From NCBI GenBank assembly GCA_016700175.1, contig CP065003.1:3916001-3980000 (forward strand): DNA of 64,000 nt, in the 5' to 3' direction. The position numbers and the translations under genes were made by a program. Under the pieces are notes generated by a model. It saw only the letters and a program-made list of their open reading frames with translations. It made no database searches and was not told the DNA's origin. Source of the DNA: Acidobacteriota bacterium. Its GTDB lineage: Bacteria > Acidobacteriota > Blastocatellia > Pyrinomonadales > Pyrinomonadaceae. Shown one piece after another: positions 1-8,203 of this stretch (its first letter is position 1; each line of letters starts with the position of its first letter).

Positions 1-1
1 T

Positions 2-1297
2 CTCGCCGTGATGAGCGCCGAGAACAATCCGCAGGGTGAAGAACGGCCGGGCGAGTACAGCTTCAAGATGTCGAAGGCCGTGCCGCCGTACCTGATCGCG
101 ATCGCTGTGGGGGACATAGCCTTCAAGCCGCTCGGCGAAAGGACCGGCGTTTATACCGAGCCGTCGATGATGGAAAAGGCGGCGAATGAACTGGAAGACA
201 CCGAAAAGATGATCTCGGCGACCGAGAAGCTCTACGGACAGTACCGGTGGGGCCGGTACGATCTGCTGATCCTGCCGCCCAGTTTTCCGTTCGGCGGTAT
301 GGAAAATCCCGTCCTGACGTTCGCGACACCGACGATCCTCGCCGGCGACAAGAGCCTTGTGTCGCTCGTCGCGCACGAACTGGCACATTCCTGGTCCGGG
401 AACCTTGTGACGAACTCGACGTGGCGCGACTTCTGGCTGAACGAGGGCTTCACGACGTACCTTGAGTGGCGGATCCAGGAAGCGGTCTACGGGAAGGACC
501 GCGCCGATATGGAGATGGTCCTTGCGAAAAAGGGGCTCGAGGAAGAGATGAAGGAGATGGAGGAGCGCGACGAGATCCTCCACGTCGATCTGAAGGACCG
601 CGATCCCGATGAAGGATTTACTGGCGTTCCGTACACGAAGGGAGCTCTGTTTTTGCGGCACCTCGAACTCGCGGTCGGAAGGGAGGATTTCGACAATTTC
701 CTGAAGAGCTATTTCGAGCACTTCGCGTTCAAGAGCATCACGACCGAGCAGTTCAAGGAATATGCGAGGGAAAACCTGGTCGACAAGTTCCCCGACAAGG
801 TCGCGATGGACGACCTGAACAAGTGGATCGACCAGCCGGGGCTTCCTCCGAACGCTCCTCAGCCGGAATCCGAGGCGTTCAAGAAGGTCGATGAACAGTT
901 GAAGAGCTGGACGGAGGGGACGACAAAGGCTTCGGACCTGCAAACGCAGGGATGGACGACGCAGGAGTGGCTGCATTTCCTTGGAGGAATCCCGCCGGAG
1001 GTCGGAACGGAGAAGATGGCGGAGCTCGACGAGGCTTTTGGGCTGACAAGCGCCGGAAATTCCGAGATCGCGTTCAAGTGGCTGATGATGGCGGTTCACA
1101 ACAAATACGAGCCGGCGTACCCCAGGCTGGAGGAATTCTTGACGGCGATCGGTCGGCGGAAGTTCGTCGCGCCTCTGTTCGAGGAGCTCGCGAAGACGCC
1201 GGAAGGGAAACAGCGCGCAGAAGGGATCTACGAGAAGTCCCGCGCGGGTTACCATCCGATCACGGCGGGTTCGGTGGACAAGATCCTTGGGAAGTAG
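2..1297 (+). CDS. M1-family zinc aminopeptidase, 5'-truncated by window edge
   Basis: C-terminal part of an M1 metallopeptidase of the leukotriene A4 hydrolase/aminopeptidase N type, which removes N-terminal residues from peptides. The frame is open to the left edge, so the true start lies outside; an internal ATG at 8 is unlikely to be the start. The exopeptidase motif GGMEN is encoded near 293-307. The zinc motif HELAH is encoded at 374-388, with the third ligand Glu in NEGFTTY about 18 residues later. A helical C-terminal domain typical of LTA4H-like enzymes follows. The TAG stop is at 1295-1297, next to a nonamer repeat arm. The family is clear; the exact substrate is not. Confidence 0.93.
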   Translation, partial: LAVMSAENNPQGEERPGEYSFKMSKAVPPYLIAIAVGDIAFKPLGERTGVYTEPSMMEKAANELEDTEKMISATEKLYGQYRWGRYDLLILPPSFPFGGMENPVLTFATPTILAGDKSLVSLVAHELAHSWSGNLVTNSTWRDFWLNEGFTTYLEWRIQEAVYGKDRADMEMVLAKKGLEEEMKEMEERDEILHVDLKDRDPDEGFTGVPYTKGALFLRHLELAVGREDFDNFLKSYFEHFAFKSITTEQFKEYARENLVDKFPDKVAMDDLNKWIDQPGLPPNAPQPESEAFKKVDEQLKSWTEGTTKASDLQTQGWTTQEWLHFLGGIPPEVGTEKMAELDEAFGLTSAGNSEIAFKWLMMAVHNKYEPAYPRLEEFLTAIGRRKFVAPLFEELAKTPEGKQRAEGIYEKSRAGYHPITAGSVDKILGK

Positions 1298-1303
1298 ATT
1301 GAA

Positions 1304-1491
1304 CAGGGATGAAGGGGGTGAAGGAGATATGCGGAAAGCCCGTCATTGGCGATCCGGAGATTCCTTTCCCGAAAGTACTACCGGATCGTACCGCGGAAAA
1401 GACCTAAAATGTTTGGTAGGAATGAAGGAAACAATGCTTAGTAGTTGAGAGGCCTAATCAATCCCCTTTACCCCCTTTATCCTTGTAGACC
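1304..1491. repeat. Nonamer inverted-arm element (GGATGAAGG type)
   Basis: The left arm at about 1304-1331 has 9-bp units of the form GGGATGAAG. The right arm at about 1460-1491 is the inverted version (ATCCCCTTTACCCCCTTTAT). The centre of about 125 bp has no recognisable gene. The same arm sequence recurs at 9750-9776, 59308-59333 and 59898-59925. Confidence 0.7.
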
Positions 1492-1503
1492 CTTGAATAA
1501 TCT

Positions 1504-2169
1504 ATGTACTGCCCGGGCTGCGGAACCGAAGACAACACCTCGAACGTTTACTGCCGGTCGTGCGGGTCGGACCTGCGCGCGGTGAGGACGGCGCTCGAAA
1601 GGCCCGACGATATCACGAGCTCAGCCGTTTCGGCCCGGCAGGAGATCGGCCGCGCCTTCGCGGACCGTATCCGCCAGGCAAGGGCCAAGGACCTGGCTTC
1701 GATCGCGGAAGAGGTGCTTCCGGAAGTAGAGAAGTTCCTCGAATCTCCCGAGGAGCGAAGGCTTCGGAACATCCGCAACGGCGCTGTCACAGCTTTCATT
1801 GGTTTCGGTACCGCGCTGGCATTCTTCATCGTCGCTGCTTCGGCGGGCGAGCCCGGGATCACGTTCTTCTCAGCGCTTGGGATCGTGACCTTCTTTATAG
1901 GTGTCGCGTTGATCATCAACGGGTACTTCCTGACAGTGACGAAGAAGGAGTTATCCGGAGGCGTTAAGAGAGACGAGGGAGAATCCGTATCTGCGGGAGA
2001 GTTGCCGTCCGGCGGCCCGGACCAGACGGAGGATGATGCATCGACAAACGAGCTCCTGATGCCGCCTTCAGCGCGCGACGAGTTCATTGCTTCGGTCACC
2101 GAGGAGACGACGCGGAATCTGGAGAAGAAGCACTCAGAAGTCAGAAGTCAGGAGACAGAAGATCATTGA
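1504..2169 (+). CDS. Zinc-ribbon membrane protein, function unknown
   Basis: This 221-residue protein starts with a zinc ribbon (CPGC at residues 3-6 and CRSC at 17-20). A charged, probably coiled helical stretch (45-90) follows, then two membrane segments (about 93-112 and 120-144) and a hydrophilic acidic tail. The arrangement suggests a cytoplasmic zinc ribbon tethered to the inner membrane. No convincing Shine-Dalgarno precedes the ATG at 1504. The stop TGA (2167-2169) lies in the first unit of a CATTGAC-type heptamer repeat. I do not recognise a named family beyond zinc-ribbon domain proteins. Confidence 0.75.
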   Translation: MYCPGCGTEDNTSNVYCRSCGSDLRAVRTALERPDDITSSAVSARQEIGRAFADRIRQARAKDLASIAEEVLPEVEKFLESPEERRLRNIRNGAVTAFIGFGTALAFFIVAASAGEPGITFFSALGIVTFFIGVALIINGYFLTVTKKELSGGVKRDEGESVSAGELPSGGPDQTEDDASTNELLMPPSARDEFIASVTEETTRNLEKKHSEVRSQETEDH

Positions 2170-2760
2170 CCAATGACCGATGAGCATTGAGCATTGAATG
2201 CCGCTATACCGGCGGCGTGTCCGAAGCCCGACCGTCAGGGAGAGCGAATCATTGATCAATGCGCACTGAACAATGACCAATGAAAGGAAACCGGTCCTTA
2301 TCAGAGTATTCCGAAGCGCTGCTGTTCAGGCCGAGTCCCGTAGGGACGGCCGTAACTTAGCCCCGGACAAGCCGCAGGCGCAGTCCGGGGTAAGGCGCAC
2401 ATCAAGAATCTGGAGCCGCTTTAGCGGCGGCGTGTCCGAAGCCCGACCGTCAGGGAGAGCGAATCATTGATCAATGCGCACTGAACAATGACCAATGAAA
2501 GGAAACCGGTCCTTATCAGAGTATTCCGAAGCGCTGCCGTTCAGGCCGAGTCCCGTAGGGACGGCCGTAACTTAGCCCCGGACAAGCCGCAGGCGCAGTC
2601 CGGGGTAAGGCGCACATCAAGAATCTAGAGCCGCTTCAGCGGCGGAGTGTCCGAAGCCCGACCGTCAGGGAGGGCTACTGCGAGGACTGAGGCGAAAGGA
2701 CTGAGGACTGAGAACCTGGGCCGAGCGTTCTGCTCCGTAGGAGCGGCACGTCTGTAGCAT
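2163..2760. repeat. Composite intergenic repeat with 215-bp tandem duplication
   Basis: The block opens with degenerate heptamers (TTGACCA type, 2163-2200). A unit beginning GTGTCCGAAGCCCG then occurs at 2217, 2432 and 2647, an exact 215-bp period; the first two copies are nearly identical and the third is partial. Each unit contains small hairpins: GTCCC-gta-GGGAC, CCCCGGAC...GTCCGGGG and GCCGCTttAGCGGC. After the third start come degenerate GGACTGA heptamers and a GCTCC-gta-GGAGC hairpin. The open frame through it (2273-2470) is a repeat artefact. Related blocks lie at 4861-5093, 6626-7231 and, inverted, 9480-9600. Confidence 0.85.
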
Positions 2761-2833
2761 AAGGATCGCTAGAACGCAGAGATTTTTAGGAAGTCTTAAA
2801 CGCTAAAGACGCGAAGGTCGCAAAAGAGACCAA

Positions 2834-3034
2834 ATGCTTGAACTCTTAGAAATTGCTGATCTACTTCTCTCGTGGCGGCTTTGGCTTGGCATCGCCGTCA
2901 CCGCAAGTGTTTGTTACTCCACAGTATTGCTTGTTCCGGATCGGAACGTGTATTTGTTAGTCATTGTTCCGGTTGGGATAGTCGGTGTAATTCTCAGCTT
3001 CTGGTGGCAGATTCGTGCTGATCAGGCAAAGTGA
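2834..3034 (+). CDS. Small 66-residue membrane protein (copy 1)
   Basis: A short protein with two hydrophobic segments (about residues 14-33 and 38-56) ending in FWWQIRADQAK. It is a paralogue of the 66-residue protein at 3683-3883: same length, the shared LSWRL start of the first helix and the same SFWWQIRAD tail. The two copies flank a GNAT acetyltransferase. A single nonamer arm (about 2799-2826) ends just before its start. Function unknown; the paralogy supports that it is a real gene despite its size. Confidence 0.7.
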   Translation: MLELLEIADLLLSWRLWLGIAVTASVCYSTVLLVPDRNVYLLVIVPVGIVGVILSFWWQIRADQAK

Positions 3035-3067
3035 ATCTGCATTGGAAAACGAAAGCTTCATAGATCA

Positions 3068-3604
3068 ATGCAACGTCCAAACCGAAACTGGGAAACAAGA
3101 CGTCTGAGTGCCCGTCCTCCTTCAGATCTTGACGCCAGGATCATCTTTGAGGAATACGCAAGTGATCCCAAGGTAACTGAGTTCATGACCTGGCGCCCTC
3201 ACAAGAGCGTTAAGGACACCCTTGAATATATTCGGCGGTGCGAACGGGTTTGGGCCGAGAGTACCGCTTTTCCGTGGTCATTGTGGCTGAAGGAAGAGGG
3301 AGAATTCGCCGGTTTCATCGAAATCAGGGTCGGCGCGACCGCTGTGGATGTGGGATACGCCCTGGCCCGTCAGTTCTGGAGACAGGGTTTGATGACCGAG
3401 GCACTTTCCACCGTGATCGAATGGTCGTTCTCAAATCCGGAGATCTATCGCGTCTGGGCTACTTGCGATACGGAGAATCTGGGTTCGGCAAGAGTGCTGG
3501 AGAAGGTTGGTATGGAAAGGGAAGGCGTCTTGCGCCGCTGGCTGGTCCATCCCAATCTGAGCGACGAGCCTCGTGACGCGTATTGCTATTCGATCGTTAG
3601 GTAG
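3068..3604 (+). CDS. GNAT N-acetyltransferase, RimJ/RimL-like
   Basis: This 178-residue protein has the RimJ/RimL-type GNAT fold: an N-terminal ETRRLSAR strand, a central VGYALARQFWRQGLMTEAL stretch that forms the acetyl-CoA pyrophosphate loop, and a C-terminal NLGSARVLEKVGMEREGVLRR motif. Such enzymes move an acetyl group from acetyl-CoA to an amine, often a ribosomal protein N-terminus or a small molecule. The substrate cannot be told from sequence. It starts 33 bp after the small membrane protein gene and is followed 78 bp later by the paralogue of that gene, so the three are probably co-transcribed. Confidence 0.9.
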   Translation: MQRPNRNWETRRLSARPPSDLDARIIFEEYASDPKVTEFMTWRPHKSVKDTLEYIRRCERVWAESTAFPWSLWLKEEGEFAGFIEIRVGATAVDVGYALARQFWRQGLMTEALSTVIEWSFSNPEIYRVWATCDTENLGSARVLEKVGMEREGVLRRWLVHPNLSDEPRDAYCYSIVR

Positions 3605-3682
3605 GAGCGACTGGCGACACCGTTCTCGAACCAGGAAGACTCGTCGCAGATACGGGGGCCCAGCATACACTCGATACTCACG

Positions 3683-3883
3683 ATGTTCGAGCTGTCCGAT
3701 TTTCTGGAATTCTATCTGTCGTGGCGCCTTTTCGTGGGAATCGCCGTCACCGTCGGTATTTGCTATGGATTGGTGATGCTGATCCCTTTCCAGATTCCGA
3801 ACTGGTTGGTAGCTCTTCTTGTAGGGATGCCTGGCGCGTTTCTCAGTTTTTGGTGGCAGATCCGGGCGGATCGGTCGAAGTAA
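3683..3883 (+). CDS. Small 66-residue membrane protein (copy 2)
   Basis: Paralogue of the protein at 2834-3034, with the same two-helix layout, a shared LSWRL start to the first helix and the same SFWWQIRAD ending. Both have 66 residues. The copies sit on either side of the GNAT gene, which suggests a local duplication. The stop at 3881-3883 is followed within 10 bp by a dispersed repeat block. Function unknown. Confidence 0.7.
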   Translation: MFELSDFLEFYLSWRLFVGIAVTVGICYGLVMLIPFQIPNWLVALLVGMPGAFLSFWWQIRADRSK

Positions 3884-3892
3884 CGAAATGAA

Positions 3893-4242
3893 TCAGTGCC
3901 CGGAGCGGCAGCGACGGGCCCAAGCACGTTTAACCTCAGAGCACGCAGGGGCCGCAGAGATTGCGAGGAAATTCTCAAACGCAAAGGTCGCAACGGTCGC
4001 AATGAAACTACTAGATTGCACTTTGATCTGGTTGACGAATTGTTCGCGACATTCAGGACCGCTTCACAGACGAAGTTCTGATAAACCTTAGCGACCTTGG
4101 CGACCTTTGCGTTTAAGAGGCTCCCAAAAAAACTGAGCGTGCTCTGCGGTTCGATCCGTTCGGGCCCCGTCGCTACCGCTCCGGGTGCTGACTGCTTACT
4201 TCTCGCGGTAGCCCTCCCTGACGGTCGGGCTTCTGACACGGT
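3893..4242. repeat. Dispersed repeat region with nonamer arms
   Basis: Fills the gap between two genes. A forward copy of CAGTGCCCGGAGCGGCAGCG lies at 3893-3921. A nonamer left arm (GCAAAGGTC type) is at about 3978-4003 and its inverted right arm at 4085-4118, around an 82-bp centre. At 4155-4242 there is an inverted block (GTCGCTACCGCTCCGGGTGC, then GGTAGCCCTCCCTGACGGTC). The same inverted block recurs at 7150-7231 and 9664-9741. No gene is supported here. Confidence 0.8.
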
Positions 4243-4254
4243 ACGCAAAATCCT

Positions 4255-4806
4255 ATGAAAATTCTTCTCTTTGCCGCGATCCTTGGGTACGGCTGCTGGC
4301 TCGTTTCAGAGGTCTTCGAGATCGTTCAGCGCGGTTATAGTCCCGAGGTCTACTACCTGACGGCCGCTTATCACGTACTCGCGGGAATCGGGGTTTGGGG
4401 TATCTACAAAGCGCAGACTGCGGGCAAAAATCTGTTCAATCTGGCCGCCACCGCCATCGCTTCGATCGCCTACCTGTCCTTCGCGATCTTTCCCCTGCAG
4501 GTGATGTGGTCGGGACTTTCGATGGCGGAATTTGTGGCCGCGAACCCTGCATACAAGCTGGCCGGCCTTGTATGGTTCGTCGGTATGATCCTGTTCAGTG
4601 TCTCGGTGACCCGGACCGGATACTTCCCGAGATGGACCGGAGTGATAATGGTCATCGGCACGGTGGTCTTTACGGCTACTCCGATCTTCGGCTGGCCGAT
4701 GCTCCTCGTGAACTTCACGAACATCTTCTTCGCCGGGACGGTGGTCTATACAGGCTTCCTCGGTTTACGGGCCGGCACCCATCTTACAACGGGAAGTATC
4801 GCGTAG
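4255..4806 (+). CDS. Polytopic membrane protein, function unknown
   Basis: This 183-residue protein is almost entirely hydrophobic, with about six predicted membrane segments (roughly residues 3-23, 38-56, 62-84, 98-118, 127-147 and 150-170). No catalytic or transport motif was recognised. The start at 4255 is 13 bp after a dispersed repeat block, with no clear ribosome binding site in front. It could belong to one of several DUF families of small integral membrane proteins. Confidence 0.7.
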   Translation: MKILLFAAILGYGCWLVSEVFEIVQRGYSPEVYYLTAAYHVLAGIGVWGIYKAQTAGKNLFNLAATAIASIAYLSFAIFPLQVMWSGLSMAEFVAANPAYKLAGLVWFVGMILFSVSVTRTGYFPRWTGVIMVIGTVVFTATPIFGWPMLLVNFTNIFFAGTVVYTGFLGLRAGTHLTTGSIA

Positions 4807-4860
4807 GTCGCGGACAATGTAACTGTGGAAGAAACACCCCGGGGGCTTAAGTGGCAGCAT

Positions 4861-5093
4861 CAGTGCCCGTAGCGGCAGCGACGAGCCCCTCATTGACCAA
4901 TGACCATTGAAAGGAAACCGGTCCTTATCAGAGTATTCCGGAGCGCTGCCGTTCAGGCCGAGTCCCGTAGGGACGGCCGTAACTTAGCCCCGGACAAGCC
5001 GCAGGCGCAGTCCGGGGTAAGGCGCAAAAAAATCCGCAGCCGCTTTAGCGGCGGCACATCAGTACCCGTAGCGGCAGCGACGAGCCCCGAACG
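4861..5093. repeat. Composite hairpin repeat
   Basis: Another copy of the hairpin string seen at 2217-2646: GTCCC-gta-GGGAC, CCCCGGAC...GTCCGGGG and GCCGCTttAGCGGC, preceded by CCATTGA heptamers. It is bracketed on both sides by the AGTGCCCGTAGCGGCAGCGA / AGTACCCGTAGCGGCAGCGA block in direct orientation (about 4863 and 5061). The open frame 4900-5115 through it is not a gene. Confidence 0.8.
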
Positions 5094-5203
5094 GTTTGAG
5101 CGACAGAGAGTATAGAGACGACCGAGTTTCGTCATCGCCAGAGCTGCCCGGATCATTCCGGTCGTCAATGGAACCTTATCACCAGCCAGCCTGTCCCGAG
5201 GGA

Positions 5204-6046
5204 ATGTTCGAGAAACCGCTTTTCCATCTGATTCTTGCCATTCTTGTTCTCGGCCTTCCGATTCTCGCTCAGGACAAAGCCGCATCAACGAGAAAAGCCG
5301 TCAAGAAACCGATCATTTCGGCAGGCATTGTTAATGGACGTGCGAAGGAACTTGTCGTACCCGAATGGCCGCCTGCGGCAAAGTCCACGAACGATCATGG
5401 CTTGGTGAGAGTGGAAGTCGTGATCGATCAAGATGGAAAAGTAGAAGATGCAAAGGCACTCGAAGGACCCGTATTGTTGCGCCGTACTTCAGTTGCCGCC
5501 GCAAAGGAATCAACCTTTTACCCCATACTTCTTCAGGGAAAGCCGGTTCGCGTGCTCGGGCTGATCATTTACAGATATATCCCCTATCACTACAACTGGC
5601 TTGAGATAGGTTTCTCCGAGCCGGGACAGATACAATGGTCCAGACTTCCGGAGGGGGTTGAGCAACTAGGTGAAATGCGCAACGTTCGGCGAAGCGAAAT
5701 CTGGGGCGACAACCCTCAGGAAGAGGCCGCATTGATCGCCGCAGTTGAAAGTGCTCTCGTGAGTGATTACAAGAAACTCTGGTTGTTTCGCGTTGGCAGG
5801 TCACTCAATAAGATAGGTTTGCAGTACAAGAGGAATGAAGAAACCCTTGCCCGCGTCGGAGCCGAGCTTGAGCGATTGCTGATTACCAAACCGGAAGATG
5901 CATCGGTCGCATTGCTACGGAAATTGGAAACGATAGCGATGCTCATCCGAACCCCGGATCTCAACACCGTGGATCCGATCAGAGGCTCTCGGCTGAATCA
6001 AGAGATGACGGAAATCACGTACATGGCTTCGGTCTACGGCCGCTAA
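5204..6046 (+). CDS. Secreted protein with TonB C-terminal domain
   Basis: I place the start at ATG 5204, not the upstream in-frame ATG at 5096, because 5204 begins a classical signal peptide (MFEKPLFHLILAILVLGLPI, cleavage near AQD); this gives 280 residues. Residues about 35-115 resemble a TonB C-terminal domain (VPEWPPAA, then VRVEVVIDQDGKVEDAKAL, ending GLIIYRY). The rest is unrecognised. There is no N-terminal anchor as in a true TonB, so it is more likely a periplasmic TonB_C-domain protein. The next gene begins 46 bp later. Confidence 0.75.
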   Translation: MFEKPLFHLILAILVLGLPILAQDKAASTRKAVKKPIISAGIVNGRAKELVVPEWPPAAKSTNDHGLVRVEVVIDQDGKVEDAKALEGPVLLRRTSVAAAKESTFYPILLQGKPVRVLGLIIYRYIPYHYNWLEIGFSEPGQIQWSRLPEGVEQLGEMRNVRRSEIWGDNPQEEAALIAAVESALVSDYKKLWLFRVGRSLNKIGLQYKRNEETLARVGAELERLLITKPEDASVALLRKLETIAMLIRTPDLNTVDPIRGSRLNQEMTEITYMASVYGR

Positions 6047-6092
6047 AGTGTTCCTGACTCCTCAAAGCAGCCGGCCTTTCCCGACTTCCGCT

Positions 6093-6623
6093 ATGATCAT
6101 CGCAATCTCAGGAGCCCACGGAACGGGCAAGTCCACGCTGGCCGAAGCTCTCGCGGACCGGCTCGAGGGGTTCGTCCTGGTAGAAGAACCGTACTGGCAG
6201 CTCGTCGAAGAAGGCCATGCATTCTCTCAGCCGCCGACGGTCAACGACTTCGAAGCTCAGCTCGATCGTTCGATCGCCTCGATCCTCGCGAGTGAAGGCG
6301 ATGTGATCTTCGAGCGATGCCCGCTCGATTTTCTCGGGTACCTTGCCGTCCATTCGGACGTCCTCACCTTCGATCCGGAGACCCGGATAGACGAAGTGTG
6401 CAAGGCAATGGAACTCATCGATCTGATCGTTTTCGTCCCGGTCGAGGATCCGGACCGGATCCCCGATGTCGAGTGCGCCTCGATGCGCCGCCGTGTCGAT
6501 GAGGAACTGAGGGAACTCGTGATGGAAGACCGGCTCGATCTTGGCCTGAACGCGATAGAGGTGTTCGGCTCACCGGAACAGAGGGCGACAATGGTCGAGC
6601 TCGAATTGCGAAATCTGCAGTAG
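6093..6623 (+). CDS. P-loop ATP-binding kinase-like protein (AAA_28 type)
   Basis: Read from ATG 6093 (176 residues), because the P-loop strand MIIAISGAHGTGKST then sits at the very N-terminus, as in small nucleotide or cofactor kinases. A GTG at 6048 in the same frame would add 15 residues without family support. Other features are a VEEPYW segment, an FERCPLDFLGYL motif comparable to the DRSPLD motif of AAA_28/NadR-like kinases, and an arginine-rich lid (ASMRRRVDEEL). The substrate is unknown. It lies directly downstream of the TonB_C protein and probably shares its transcript. Confidence 0.75.
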   Translation: MIIAISGAHGTGKSTLAEALADRLEGFVLVEEPYWQLVEEGHAFSQPPTVNDFEAQLDRSIASILASEGDVIFERCPLDFLGYLAVHSDVLTFDPETRIDEVCKAMELIDLIVFVPVEDPDRIPDVECASMRRRVDEELRELVMEDRLDLGLNAIEVFGSPEQRATMVELELRNLQ

Positions 6624-6625
6624 GA

Positions 6626-7231
6626 CGTGTCCGAAGCTCGACCGTCAGGGAGGGCTACTGCAGCAAAGTGAGCGGTGAGCAGTAAGCAGTGAGCCGTGAG
6701 GCGCGTGTCCGAAGCCCGACCGTCAGGGAGGGCTACTGAAGCAAAGTGAGCGGTGAGCAGTAAGCAGTGAGCCGCGTGTCCGAAGCCCGACTGTCAGGGA
6801 GGGCAAATCATTGATCAATGCGCACTGACCAATGACCAATGAAGGGGGCGGCGGGTGCAGGTGTGAAACTCAGGTACACAGTTGGTCGGGCCGAGTCCCG
6901 TAGGGACGGTGATATGTTAGCCCCGGACAAGCCGCAGGCGCAGTCCGGGGTAAGGCGCACATCAAGAATCTGGAGCCGCTTTAGCGGCGGCGTGTCCAAA
7001 GCCCGACCGTCAGGGAGGGCTACTGCGAGGACTGAGGCGAAAGGACTGAGGACTGAGAACCTGGGCCGGGCGTTCAGCTCCGTAGGAGCGACATGTCTGT
7101 AGAATCGAAATCGCAGATACCTCCCCAGCTGCTTTAGCCGCGGAAGATTCAGCACCCGTCGATACCGCTCAGGGTACTGACTGTCTACTCCTCACGGTAG
7201 CCCTCCCTGACGGTCGGGCTTCGGACACGGT
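6626..7231. repeat. Large mosaic of dispersed repeats
   Basis: This gap holds four direct copies of GTGTCCGAAGCCCGACCGTC (about 6627, 6705, 6776 and 6992) separated by GTGAGCA heptamers, then TGACCAA heptamers (6806-6842). The composite hairpin string (6888-7105) closely matches 2550-2760. An inverted end block (7150-7231) matches 4155-4242. Outer units therefore face each other. The translated frame contains no domain. Confidence 0.85.
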
Positions 7232-7261
7232 TCGCAATTCCCGATTGCATCCGTGCTGCAA

Positions 7262-7301
7262 ACAAAAAAACTCCCGGCCGAAACCGGGAGCTTTTTCTTT
7301 C
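7262..7301 (-). terminator. Rho-independent terminator of the RRM gene
   Basis: On the minus strand GCTCCCGG/CCGGGAG forms a stem with a short loop, followed by a run of seven T. It lies 26 bp beyond the stop of the RRM gene. The plus strand also has T residues after the stem, so it may work in both directions. Confidence 0.85.
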
Positions 7302-7326
7302 AAGCATTCGAGAATGCCGGAAATTC

Positions 7327-7635
7327 TTACCAGCGCGATCCGCCGCGGTTTCCACCGTAGCCGCCGCCGCCACCGCCGCCGCGATTCTCGCGGGGCTTGG
7401 CTTCGTTGACCTTCAGGTTGCGGCCGTCCATTTCTTTGCCGTCAAGCTGCGAAATGGCGTTCTGGCCTTCTTCCTTCGAGGACATTTCGACAAATCCGAA
7501 TCCGCGCGAGCGGCCGGTGTCCCTGTCTTCGATGATGTTTACTGATTCCACTGTTCCGATCTCTCCGAAAGCGTCCTGCAGATCCTGTTCCGTTGCGTCG
7601 AAGGAAAGATTTCCTACGTAAAGTTTCATTGACAT
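7327..7635 (-). CDS. RRM-type RNA-binding protein with Gly-rich tail
   Basis: This 102-residue single RNA-recognition-motif protein has RNP2 (KLYVGNLSF, residues 4-12) and RNP1 (RGFGFVEM, about 44-51). A Gly/Arg/Asn-rich tail (GGGGGGYGGNRGGSRW) follows. Similar short RRM proteins in cyanobacteria and other bacteria bind RNA and are often cold-induced. Two starts are possible (ATG at 7635 or 7629); GGGGACAGGAAC upstream favours 7635. It is monocistronic with its own terminator and a hairpin in its leader. Confidence 0.95.
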   Translation of the reverse strand: MSMKLYVGNLSFDATEQDLQDAFGEIGTVESVNIIEDRDTGRSRGFGFVEMSSKEEGQNAISQLDGKEMDGRNLKVNEAKPRENRGGGGGGGYGGNRGGSRW

Positions 7636-7644
7636 TAAAGTATG

Positions 7645-7672
7645 TTCCTGTCCCCTTCGGGGGACGTCAAAA
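7645..7672 (-). promoter_or_regulatory. Leader hairpin in front of the RRM gene
   Basis: GTCCCC-CGAA-GGGGAC on the minus strand forms a perfect 6-bp stem with a tetraloop. The downstream arm runs directly into the AGGAAC ribosome-binding site. It could modulate translation, for example with temperature. This is inference from position. Confidence 0.4.
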
Positions 7673-7945
7673 GAAGTTTTCGAATCGATCTGGCTTCGGA
7701 GAAAAACGGTCTGCTGCGAAGGGTCGGATTTCGGATGCTCAGAGTTTATAAGAGCGACTTCTGTGATTAATTAACAACCTGCTCTCAAACTCATCCAAAT
7801 AAACCGTCTTTGACTTGTTGAACACCTTGAAGGTGATTGAGAAGGATTGACTCTCTGACTATGGGCTAGTTGGCGGGCATATGCAAGCCGGGAGAGACGA
7901 AACTCGAGACTGAGTGTCCGACGTCAGTTGAGATTCCCGGGCGTT

Positions 7946-8098
7946 TCTTTAACGCGAAGGTCGCCAAGGTCGCGAAGGGAATAGTTACCACCTTTCTTCG
8001 ATCCGGAGTCACATCTCACCATTAATTCAAAGACGTTGCATTCGCGAGGCTGTCGAATTTCCTTAGCGACCTTCGCGGCCTTTGCGTTTAACAACCTC
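7946..8098. repeat. Nonamer inverted-arm element (GCGAAGGTC type)
   Basis: The left arm, about 7950-7980 (AACGCGAAGGTCGCCAAGGT), and right arm, about 8062-8096 (inverted), flank an 80-bp centre. The rest of the 568-bp gap between the RRM gene and the lipoprotein gene is unstructured leader DNA, with a terminator at 8117-8160. Close relatives lie at 3978-4118, 55302-55444 and 61063-61220. Confidence 0.8.
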
Positions 8099-8116
8099 AC
8101 TGTCCACCGCCAAGAT

Positions 8117-8160
8117 AGAAACGCCCGGGGCTGAGCCGATTCGCTCCCGCCCCGGGCTAT
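8117..8160 (-). terminator. Terminator-like hairpin after the lipoprotein gene
   Basis: GCCCGGGGC and GCCCCGGGC (8149-8157 and 8123-8131) pair perfectly on the minus strand, with a loop of about 17 nt. GTTTCTATC follows. It lies about 45 bp beyond the stop of the lipoprotein gene. Confidence 0.65.
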
Positions 8161-8203
8161 CTGTTCTACCTTGTCCGGCGAAGTCCGGACCGCGTTCAGG
8201 CGA

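Noticed and set aside
2273..2470. Short open frames through the composite hairpin repeats (also 4900-5115, 6839-7102, 9336-9593)
   Set aside because: Same nucleotide repeat in different places, no coding features; shared translated strings only reflect repeated DNA.
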